Positions 1 through 9,434 of a stretch of 64,000 nucleotides of DNA are shown here, piece after piece; the first letter of the stretch is position 1; every line of letters begins with the position of its first letter. This DNA comes from Harmonia axyridis. Lineage: Eukaryota; Arthropoda; Insecta; Coleoptera; Coccinellidae. A program made the translations under genes and the position numbers. The stretch covers positions 10,418,501 through 10,482,500 of the forward strand of contig NC_059504.1 of NCBI RefSeq assembly GCF_914767665.1. The letters run 5' to 3'. The notes below the pieces were generated by a model that worked only from the letters and a program-made list of their open reading frames with translations, searched no databases and was not told the DNA's origin.

Positions 1-15
1 TTTTTTTTCGCAAAC

Positions 16-1503
16 ATGGATGAAACGGATCCCGAGGCTTGGCCTCGGGTTCTGTCTGCATTATCCCCCAGGTCTAACCTGGCCTTTTCTCAGCTGAATA
101 AAGAAATCTGGAATTCCATTAATGTTAGTTTGTTAAAGGAAGAATTAACAACTGTCAGGGTTGAAGCCCTTCGACGTGACAAATCCGATCTAGTTAACAA
201 AATAGACGAAGTTCTTAATAAAATAAGTGAAGGTACCTCAAAAATTCGCAAAACTCACTGCTTCTACTCTTGTAAGGACAAAGGTCCTTTCGAGGTAGTG
301 ATCGAAAGTTCTAGTAATGAAATCAAAGATTTAAATCCTCTTAATATAGGGAAAATCATCTACAATAATTCTAGTTACAGTGACTTCAATATTCTCAATA
401 TAAATCGTAAAGGCCTGAGAAGGGTCGGAGTTAGATTTGCTTCCGCTGATCAAGCTAACAACTTCGTTAAATACAATGATTTTAACCCAACAGTTTTTGA
501 AGTTTACATTCCTGGGAGGTTTGTCACTGTGATGGGAATTGTTCGGGATGTGGGACAAGATATTTCTGATGAAGAAATTATCTCAATGGGTAAGGGTGTA
601 AATCCAGGTGTTCAAGTTATAAGGGTGAGACGGTTTAATAGAAGAAAGACTACAGAAAATGGTATCAGTTACGTAAAAACTAATACTTGTGTTATTACTT
701 TTGAGGGTACCACTCTACCCAAATTCTTCGAACTATACTCAATCAGGTTGCCTGTAGAACTTTATATCCCTCCAGTAGTACAGTGTAACAAATGCTGGCG
801 TTACGGGCATGTGAGAAATTTATGTAGGGGTAAATTTAGATGTTCTAAATGTGGTTCTCATCACGATGATGAGAAACCATGCGATTCTGAACCTAAATGC
901 ATTTTTTGTCAACAGGATCATTTAGCTTCCGATAGAAAATGCCCGGAATACTTGCGTCAAACTAAAATGAGAGAAATTATGGCGTTACATAATGTGTCAT
1001 TATATGAAGCAGATAAAGCTTGTAAGAGACAGGTTGCCCCCTCCCCTTCCGATTTTCCTTCTTTTCATAAGAAATCCTTTGAAAGGAGTCCGGATTCCTC
1101 CGGGCGAGTCGACCTCTCCTACGCCAATATTGCTGCTCGTCCCAGATCCCCTTCAGTTCAGAACTCTCAACTCAATAATCCCAGACAACGTCCCAAGAGG
1201 AAAGCTGCGTCTCAGCTAGGATATGATAAGGAGGCTCATAAGGCTTGCTTATTCGATCAAAGACCTTCTTTTGCTTCTGAATGTATTTCTTCCTCCCATC
1301 AGGAGGCTGGCCCTAGCAAATTCTCCTCATCCTCCCCAATCAAATCAAAAGGTTTTTCTCAACTTCAATCCTTTTCTCAGGCTAGTTCATACGACTACAG
1401 CCAGAACGAACAGTTTACATTAGAAGATAACTCGATTTACCCTAGACAAATAATCACATATAACGAGGACTACCTGCAATACGGTGCGTCCTCGTTGTCT
1501 TAA
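16..1503 (+). CDS. LINE ORF1 (Gag-like zinc-knuckle nucleic-acid-binding protein)
   Basis: A 495-residue intact reading frame. In Jockey-superfamily LINEs, ORF1 protein binds element RNA and forms the ribonucleoprotein. Three consecutive zinc knuckles begin near residue 257: CNKCWRYGHVRNLC (CX2CX4HX4C), then CSKCGSHHDDEKPC and CIFCQQDHLASDRKC. The region before them (about 85-250) resembles the RRM-like folds of such ORF1s. The tail (about 345-495) is rich in Ser, Pro and Gln and looks disordered. The first ATG is at 16, just after a T-run, and no better start is visible. The frame has no stop or frameshift although ORF2 is wrecked, which suggests a recent insertion or deletion. It is not a retroviral gag: no LTR or protease is visible. 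Family confident, exact clade less so. Confidence 0.88.
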   Translation: MDETDPEAWPRVLSALSPRSNLAFSQLNKEIWNSINVSLLKEELTTVRVEALRRDKSDLVNKIDEVLNKISEGTSKIRKTHCFYSCKDKGPFEVVIESSSNEIKDLNPLNIGKIIYNNSSYSDFNILNINRKGLRRVGVRFASADQANNFVKYNDFNPTVFEVYIPGRFVTVMGIVRDVGQDISDEEIISMGKGVNPGVQVIRVRRFNRRKTTENGISYVKTNTCVITFEGTTLPKFFELYSIRLPVELYIPPVVQCNKCWRYGHVRNLCRGKFRCSKCGSHHDDEKPCDSEPKCIFCQQDHLASDRKCPEYLRQTKMREIMALHNVSLYEADKACKRQVAPSPSDFPSFHKKSFERSPDSSGRVDLSYANIAARPRSPSVQNSQLNNPRQRPKRKAASQLGYDKEAHKACLFDQRPSFASECISSSHQEAGPSKFSSSSPIKSKGFSQLQSFSQASSYDYSQNEQFTLEDNSIYPRQIITYNEDYLQYGASSLS

Positions 1504-1624
1504 GTTGATTTATACATATTTTAGTGTTTTTTTTTTGTTTACTTATAGACCTTTTACGGTTCAATTTTCCTTTTTTTGTTTTTTCTTTAAGTTTACATTT
1601 AGATTTTTTTTCATAATCCCTTTA

Positions 1625-1931
1625 ATGGAAATTAAAGTTCTTCAGTGGAACATTAGATCTTTCGTATCGAACTTTAATGATCTGAAGATCCTTATTAAGG
1701 AATTGAATCCGGATATAATAGCTTTAAGTGAGACCTTTTTGCGCTCATACATAGATGTTTCCTTGTCCGGTTATTCCCTGTTCGAGATACAACGTGGAAA
1801 TATTATATGAGGGGTTATCCTCTCTTGGTCTTAGTTTGCCCATTAACATCTATGAGGCTATCTTCTCCCATAGAGAAGAGATAACGAGCTTATTATTGGA
1901 ATTTCTTAGATGCTCGAATTTGCATGTATAG
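1625..1931 (+). pseudogene. LINE ORF2 remnant: endonuclease N-terminus joined to ORF2 C-terminus
   Basis: ATG at 1625 opens a frame starting MEIKVLQWNIRSF and containing DIIALSETFL, the beginning of an apurinic-type (EEP) endonuclease domain. It stops at 1808-1810 after 61 codons. In another frame, from about 1799 to a TAG at 1929-1931, the sequence reads GLSSLGLSLPINIYEAIF and onwards. That looks like the last residues of a LINE ORF2 (inference). All catalytic endonuclease and reverse-transcriptase motifs are gone, so the two ends were joined near 1800 by an internal deletion of most of ORF2. Confidence 0.7.
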
Positions 1932-2286
1932 CTTGTAGATTTTGGAGTCATATAGTACGTTAACAGTTCAGCATTATAGTATCCTTTATCCTTTCAGATT
2001 TTTCCTAGTGTTTGTGTTTCATCCTGTGTTCTCCACGGGGTTAAGCTACAAGTCAGCCTATTTGTCAAGTTGAACAATCTAAACGTTTACAATAATCCGT
2101 ATTCAAAGTCTCAGTCCGGTATAGATTAGTTCTAGACTCCTACAGCCCTGGGAACCGGATTGACAATTCACCGTCCACAAAGAGATTGGAAGCATAGCCT
2201 GCGGGCTGTTCCATGGTGCTAAGTGTCCTTAGTTTGGGGGCTGCTAACGAGGAAGCTATAGCATTGAGATAAAGAAGAAGAAGAAC

Positions 2287-2583
2287 TTTATAAATAAAAA
2301 ATGTTTCACTATGCAGTAGCTTCTTCAGATTTTACATTTTAAATAACCTACACATATAGCCAAAATGTAAAAATTGCTAAAAATGGAAATAGAATAACTA
2401 TCATTTAATTTCTGTACATTGCAAATAATTAATATTATTCCTTAACATCTTCAGGATATCAAACAAAATATTTCATACTCATTTAAAATGAAATTTATTG
2501 AGAAAAAATGAAATGTCCACTAAATATTCATCATTACCCCAAAAATTAGAAATTTAAAATCAATGTAAGGGGTTGGATCTTAC
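2287..2583. other. Intron sequence of the RNF13-like gene
   Basis: AT-rich sequence between the LINE tail and the splice donor of RNF13-like exon 3. No gene or repeat family was recognised. Confidence 0.5.
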
Positions 2584-4959
2584 CATCATCTGCACTCACA
2601 AACACTGACGGTATTTCAATGCCTGTGCTGTTTTCTGCATACATTGGAACAAGCTGATTAGAGTTTACATTATGGACAATTAGAGCCTTGTATCCAGCCG
2701 CTTGTGCAATACGGACTTTATCCTCAAATGAACAGTTTTTAACTTGAGTATAACGTGGAACAATCAAAATCCATTTTCCTGTTTCATTTTCGGGGGGTAC
2801 AGCAGGTGGTATGGGTTTAACAGGGGAACATCCATGTTCAGGTTCAGATACTACTAATATTCCTCTTACAACTGGAAAAATTTGGACATTACAAAAAGAA
2901 GAGATTTGTACATAATACAGTGAATTAATTTCCATAAATAAGATTTCAATAACTCTCAAGGCAGATAAAACCACTAATAAATAAATAGCCCAACATAGCT
3001 GCAGAACTTTTGGACATATAGGAATAATAATAATACTAACTGATCTTCATTGATAACTAGTTATCGAAGGGCAATCGACCGAGGTCCTTCAGCCCAGATA
3101 TAGGAATATTATAATACAGGAATTTTATAAATGGTTGTAATATCTACCTTCTAGTGATCTTTGAAATGTTTTCAACAGCTTTTTACTGACTTAGGCAAAT
3201 ATTCAATATGATAAAATTTCGACAATGACAATTAAAGATTGTGTATTATCAGTTATTATCCTCTTTATCAAAACTCACAAAAAGTAAATTAAAAATATTT
3301 CAAATATCGCAAAAACTTTTACAATCCCTTATAAAGACCATGTATGAAATAATAACTAGAATTAGTAATCCTTCACAATAATGTTTTGATCAGAAGACAG
3401 TAGATTTAGGGGATTTTTAAAGAAAAATTTTACTTCTATTCTATTACATATTAAAGTAAAAGTAATGAAATGAAATTTTGAAAATATTCTCTTATAAAGG
3501 GGAACAACTAAATCATAAGATTTGAACACTACAAGCATTCATCACTAGACAGAAATATATAAAATTCACAAATTTAATTCAAACTAACATTTTTTAAAAA
3601 GAAATTATTTCAAATGAATCCATTCATTCTGTGTGAAAATTTATTGCTTCCATTCAATATTGGGTAAGAAGTTATTTATTTAAAGATTTATGATTTCTTA
3701 TCTCTGTTGTGATTTACTTGGTGCATTGTTTAGTTTAGTAGTCCAGGGAATCAAGGTTGAATAATACTTCTTGAAATGAGTTGTCAACCTAATATATATT
3801 AGCAAAAAAATACAATAATTATTTATTTCAAGATGTCAAATTGTGTTTCTTCCTATATTACAAATGTAAAGAATTCATTGCTTAAGCTGAAAAATATTGA
3901 TGGTTGGTTTTAATGAATTAAATAAAAGTAACATATTAGAAAATAAGAATTTACCAAGTGAGAACCAACTTTCAAATAACAAATTTTATTTTTTTTAATT
4001 TCAATTAGTTCAAGGTTAATCCAATGTTATGGTGTCAAAAATTCATGGAAATAATGATTAATTTGCTGATTAGATATTCTTAAATATCCAATTATAAAAG
4101 AAAGAAGAAAAACCTTTTCCTTTCTTGTGATAACTAACCAGACTCAAATCTGAGAAATGTACAACTGAATATAAAAAGGTAATAATGGACTCAACACATG
4201 CAAACATAACTTCAGATAAATTTGAAAGTAAAAAATTACCTCCTTCTGCAAGATTTGGCCCAAAAGTAGCAGGTACATCTTCAAATTGTTGAAAGTAGAA
4301 TTGAGAATCCTAAAAAATATAATCAAATCTTGTAGTAGCAAAATTGAAACCTACAAATTAGAAATTTTCCACAGATGTGAATATTTTCAGTGATATAATA
4401 AAAATTTGGAATAACATTTTTATAAAACAAACAATGAAATAAGGTGAACACTAAACAATCCCAGACGAATTCTATCTTCATTAATTTTTATTCATTCTAA
4501 CGACTACAAGACAATATTCATAATTAACAATTGAAAGATAATTTAAAGCATTGCCACCAACATGATGCTCCTTAAATTTTTAAAAAGGGTAGTTATACGT
4601 AAATATTGAAAAATCTAGAAAGGAAATATAATATAGAATAATAATGACAAATTTAAAATGCAAAAAAATAGTAAACTAGTGAAATAAATAGATATTATTT
4701 GATGGTTATATAGTATAGATAATTTATATTATAATTGGATCAGAGTGTTTATAAAAGGAACAGAATATTTAGCGAGGGCGTCTTATAGGAACGAATTAGT
4801 TATGATTAAGTTCAGGATAAACAAAGACATACATATGTAGTAAAAATTTCTGTAAATAAAATGAATACTTACGAATCTAATTGCATAGATTTCGCCCTTA
4901 CAGGTGTTGAATAAGTACAGAAGAATATATGAAATAATCACTACTGCATTTTTGAACAT
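2584..4959 (-). CDS. RNF13/Goliath-type PA-domain E3 ubiquitin ligase, 5' exons only (partial)
   Basis: Three exons join in phase: 4959-4873 (29 codons), 4309-4240 and 2871-2584, with donors GTAAGT, GTAATT and GTAAGA. The first exon gives a hydrophobic signal peptide beginning MFKNAVVIISYILLYLFNTC. Exons 2-3 contain FEDVPATFGPNLAEG and a protease-associated (PA) domain with KWILIVPRYTQVKNCSFEDK and GIEIPSVFVS. This order is that of RNF13/RNF167/GRAIL-type membrane E3 ligases, where the PA domain is lumenal and a transmembrane segment and RING-H2 domain follow. Three N-glycosylation sequons (NET, NCS, NST) fit a lumenal domain. The transmembrane and RING exons are not in the window and must lie left of position 1. 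Without the RING, the RNF13 assignment rests on the PA domain. A PA-containing protease is less likely because the short lead-in matches the RNF13 group. The large introns hold no recognised gene. Confidence 0.82.
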
Positions 4960-5853
4960 GTTTGAGTTTTTCTCTTCACATTACATAAATCTATTAAAAA
5001 AATGGTGAAAGAACTTCCTTAAACTCTGAATCTTTTCATGTAAGACTAAATGGTCGACAAGCTTGCAAATATTAAGAGAAAAATTAATAATTAACGTAAT
5101 TTATCTAATTGATAACATTATTTATAATGCCTACAGATGTCAAAATGTATTACTGATCTGACAACCTTCACGTACTATTTACTACGACACAAAAGACAAT
5201 TGTAGGATTGAAGCACTTCGCAATTAATAAATGAAAAGATTAATCATCAGGAAAGACGAGAGAATTTAACAGAACTTTCAATTTTCAATGCAAATAAAAT
5301 ATATTCCAAAATACCGATTCTGAAAATTATCCATTTTACGGTTGTCAAACTAAATCGCATTTATTTAACCAAACATGTGACATCTGTCAATATTGTCAGA
5401 TTAATTAAAATTAGGGTTTTTCGTGGTTCCATAGAAAAAACAGTTTTTAAAACAATTTATCCTGCAATCCTGAAGTTAGAATCACGACCATATTTTAGTC
5501 CATCAAATTAAATAAAATAATATCGTAATTACTTCTTTTCTCAATGGTATTTTAAAATATTATTCTCAATTATAGGTAATTTTAAGAATACAGAGACAAT
5601 TAAAGAAATTTAATTGAAGTATTGTGTTCTATGTTTGTTATAATTTATTGCTTTGTTATTTTTTGTGTTAACCTAAAATTAAAACAAATTTCACTTCTTT
5701 ATAATTGTTATACTTTTTTAGATTTTAAGAATAAAACTTATCTTTATTGATTTAAGACTCAAATGATAACATGGATAAGTCTGTCTAGAACACATTATTG
5801 TAATTGCATAGTCTTGTAGAAAATGTAGAACAGAGTTTTGATATTTGGACGAA
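4960..5853. promoter_or_regulatory. Divergent promoter interval between RNF13-like and Uxs
   Basis: About 0.9 kb separates the two start codons of genes transcribed away from each other, so both promoters and 5' UTRs should lie here. The interval is AT-rich. I see no convincing TATA box, initiator or CpG-rich block, so no core element is assigned. Confidence 0.4.
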
Positions 5854-7671
5854 ATGTTGAAAACTATCAAAAGAATTAAAGAATTTATAATATTTACAGG
5901 ATGCATGTTAATATGTAAGAATGACATTTTTGGTTTTACAAAGATTATATTTTTATTCTTGTAGTGTTATTCATAATATTCAAATTTATTGGTAAAAATG
6001 GAAGTGTCTCAATTAGCAATGAAGAATTTACTGAGGAAGATAGTATTTTAGAAATAAAAAATAATGAACAAACACTATTGGAAGCTTCCAAAAGAATAAA
6101 AGAATTAGAAAGAAAAATTACTGTCCTTGAAAAACAAATACCAAGAATCTATCCCGATGTTAGATATTTGAATTATTTGTCTCGAAAAAGAATTCTAGTG
6201 AGTAACATAAATATGCAAATCTATAGTTGTATATTGTCTTTCAATTGTATATTTTCAGATTACTGGAGGTGCTGGTTTTGTAGGTTCTCATTTAGTAGAT
6301 AAATTAATGAAGGAAGGTCATGAAGTTATTGTAGTTGATAATTTTTTCACTGGTAGGAAACAAAATGTTGAGCATTGGATTGGGCATGAAAATTTTGAAA
6401 TGATTCACCATGATATTGTACATCCACTGTATATTGAAATAGATGAAATTTATCATTTAGCAAGTCCAGCTAGTCCTCCACATTACATGCAAAATCCAGT
6501 AAAAACTATTAAAACTAATACAATTGGTACTATAAATATTTTAGGTATATAGAATCTAATTTTCTTGAATTCTTTTTCTATGAATTTTGTTCACATATTT
6601 AGGTTTAGCCAGAAGAGTAAATGCCAAAGTTTTAATTGCTAGTACCTCTGAAGTTTATGGAGATCCAGATATTCATCCTCAACCCGAAACGTATTGGGGA
6701 CATGTAAATCCAATTGGTAATTTAATTAATAATGCTTAAAATTGGTGGCTATTCTAATTTTTCTGTATCAGGTCCAAGAGCCTGCTATGATGAAGGTAAA
6801 AGAATCTCAGAAACTTTAACCTATGCTTATGCACAACAAGAGAATATGCAAGTTAGAGTTGCAAGAATTTTTAATACCTATGGTCCTCGGATGCACATGA
6901 ATGATGGAAGAGTAGTATCAAACTTTATACTTCAAGCATTGAAAAGTGATGTTATCACGGTATGTTACAAAGTAAACAATTTTATACAATTGAGAAGTTT
7001 CTTTTATAGATATATGGAACTGGTGACCAGACAAGATCATTTCAATATGTTACTGATTTAGTTGAAGGTCTAGTACTCTTAATGAATTCAAACTTCACAC
7101 AACCTGTCAATTTAGGAAATCCAGTCGAACATACAATAAAGGGTGAGTTTCAACAAATCTTCAGGGAAAGCAACAAATTGGATTGTGAATGGGGCAAGGA
7201 TTTTAAAAAATTAAAAACTACCCCTAATTATACAATAATATACTTTGTAATTTGGTTTAGCCAAGTTGTTTTGGCTTCATTAATGTTTTTTCTTCAGTAT
7301 ACTACAAAATTAATTAGTCATATATAGGCTTTTCACTTTAGGTATAAAATTATGTTATAAAACGTTTTGTTTGTTTGTGAATTTTTATTGTTACTATGTT
7401 TTTCACCTTTAATAACTGATTTTCAATATTTTTTTTAGAATTTGCAGAAATCATTAAAGATCTAGTTGGTGGGAATAGCAAAATTGTTCATATTGCTGGA
7501 GTACAAGATGATCCACAAAGGAGGAAGCCAGATATAAGTAGGGCTAGAAAGTACCTGAGCTGGGAACCTAAAGTGAATTTAGGCGTTGGTCTCCAAAAAA
7601 CTGTAAATTATTTCAAAGAAGAATTGCGAAAGTTTAGACACTCACAGAGGAGTAAGTTTGTTAAAACTTGA
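5854..7671 (+). CDS. Uxs: UDP-glucuronic acid decarboxylase (UDP-xylose synthase), complete, 7 exons
   Basis: Converts UDP-glucuronate to UDP-xylose, the donor that starts glycosaminoglycan chains; the family enzyme is a type II Golgi/ER membrane protein. Exons: 5854-5914, 5965-6197, 6259-6544, 6603-6716, 6772-6959, 7010-7142, 7439-7671; total 1248 nt, 415 residues (the human enzyme has 420). The N-terminus is basic (MLKTIKRIKE) then hydrophobic to about residue 30, as a signal anchor should be; a coiled-coil stretch lies at about 45-75. The Rossmann motif ITGGAGFVG starts at residue 99, STSEVYGDP is at about 207-215, and the catalytic YxxxK (ACYDEGKR) has Tyr237 and Lys241. Exon 1 was chosen because it opens with ATG, keeps phase 1 into exon 2 and supplies the anchor. 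The end could instead splice at GTAAGT near 7652; reading through to TGA at 7669 is the simplest model. Introns 1-5 are only 50-61 bp. Confidence 0.93.
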
Positions 7672-9392
7672 ATATCTTTTCTTTTTTAATTGTTGTGATC
7701 AAGTCCCAATTGAAAATAGAAACAGGATAGAAATGTATATTTTGAATATAATTGAAATATGATAATGGCTTCATATTCTGAGCAGGTACTGTATTTAATC
7801 AAGGTATGAAAATTGATATTATTTATCACTGGTGAAAACTATAAATGCCTTGACAACTTATTTTCCGATTCGTCTGACTATTCTATGACTAGTAGCAATG
7901 TGATTAAGAATAAGTAAATAAATGAATAATAAACATTCCTAGCATAATAAAATGTTTATGAATTCTTGTTATCGCAAAGATCTTTCATCAATAGATTGGA
8001 TCAGAAACACGTTTTGAATAAAGTAAAACACATCAATCTCCAGTGAAATTTATTTGAGATTGCAACATTTTTTTTGGCGAAATCTGACTTCATTTGTTAA
8101 GTATGGTGTTTGTGATCATATTCGAGTCATGTTTCAAACAATTATAAATAAAAACTAAATTACTTGCTTCAAGCAGCGATCAAGGAAAATTTCCTTCAAT
8201 TAAGGACCAAACAATAAACAATATTTTCTGAAAATTGAATAACTTCTTTCAAAATTATTACTTGCAGTTTTCCAAATTAAACCGTGTTTCAGGTTTTTTT
8301 AAAGCTACAGAGAAATATTCAAGCGATTCACATCTTGGAAGTTTAAGAAAGCTATTAACATACTTCAAATTTCTGTAAAATTTCGGATTCATTTTTAATA
8401 AATTAAAAATTTACTATCTGGTGCCTTTTATGATGATGTATATAGTGGAAAATTGTTTTGTTTATGAGTGAAATTTGTATTATAATACTGTAAATATATG
8501 TTTCATTTAAGATTTTTGTTTTATTTCATAATGTAAATATGTGGTCACTATTTTTACATGCCTGCGCAGTCGTATCTATTATTAATATGTGTCCAATAAT
8601 AATAATAATAATAATGAACAATTGAAAATATTTCTAATGAAAAAATGTGCACAAGAGATCTGAACACTGATATCAGAAATTTGTTACACTTTGAAATATA
8701 GATAAAACGAAATTATTTGATACAAGATAGCATACAGGTGTAGAGCAAAGTAATCTTAATTATAATAGATACTTAAGTTTAAGTATAATTAGTTCTTTTC
8801 CTTTAAGAACTTGTTAATAACAACGTAGGCCTTTTCAGTGTAAGTTTTATCAATGTCTTGGCTTCCAAGTAGAGAGTATTCATTATTTTCAGTAAAAACA
8901 TCTTTTTAATAATTTATGTCAAAAATTAAGCTTCAGATTTAAATCATACCAGATTAGACTGCAAATATTTTCACTGAAGTTGTTAATTTATATTTGACTC
9001 AACATATTGTTAATATGCTGATTTTTAATTGAACCTATAATCAAAACTAACGAATCTATGCCAATTAAACGTCATTGCTTCTGGTATGCAAAGTTAACAA
9101 CTGCCAACAAATGTTCAACTGTACTTCTATCTGAACTGAATTATTAATGATTTAGTACCATAATAAACAAGCACAGTACCTTGAGAGTTGAAAATACTAG
9201 TATATCATCAATCAATTTCAACATACACGTAGAATATTCAATTTATAAAAGGATATAATTATAAAATTATAGAGGAATATAGAAGTGAACATGTATTGTA
9301 TATTCCCAGTCCATATTGTTCCAATAGCTATAATAGTATTCAATGAATACAGATTTTTTGTAAGGATAATAAAACCAGGCTTTAGTTTTTAT
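7672..9392. other. Intergenic region between convergent Uxs and RpL35A
   Basis: AT-rich 3' flank. AATAAA-like polyadenylation signals occur about 250 bp after the Uxs stop. An (AAT)n microsatellite lies at 8594-8617. No further coding sequence was recognised. Confidence 0.5.
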
Positions 9393-9434
9393 TTATTTAA
9401 TTGGTCTTAAGTTATATGATGATGGATACAGCAT
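9393..9434 (-). other. RpL35A: RpL35A distal terminal exon (divergent C-terminus)
   Basis: After CTTGTTTCAG, the exon reads MLYPSSYNLRPIK and stops at 9395-9393, with AATAAA-type signals overlapping or just after the stop. The first five to six codons match the proximal copy. The old stop has been lost and replaced by seven new codons. It is used as coding sequence only if the proximal exon is skipped. Confidence 0.65.

Larger units (their letters stand above)
1..2286 (+). mobile_element. Jockey-type non-LTR retrotransposon (LINE), internally deleted
   Basis: The window opens inside or at the 5' end of a LINE: a short leader, an intact ORF1 (16-1503), the first 61 codons of ORF2 (1625-1810), then directly what looks like the extreme 3' end of ORF2 and a 3' UTR ending in an AAGAAG-type simple tail near 2286. 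About 2-3 kb of endonuclease and reverse-transcriptase sequence expected of the family is missing, so the copy cannot move by itself. It lies on the opposite strand to the RNF13-like gene, whose remaining exons must lie further left, so it sits in an intron of that gene. The 5' boundary and left target duplication are outside the window. Confidence 0.85.

Noticed and set aside
16..1503. Retroviral-type gag
   Set aside because: Zinc knuckles occur in both, but a second frame with an EEP endonuclease start follows and there is no LTR, protease or primer-binding site: this is a LINE ORF1.
5964..6302. Uxs start inside exon 2
   Set aside because: That frame begins at a GTG overlapping a TTCTTGTAG acceptor; the in-phase ATG exon at 5854 gives a proper membrane anchor.
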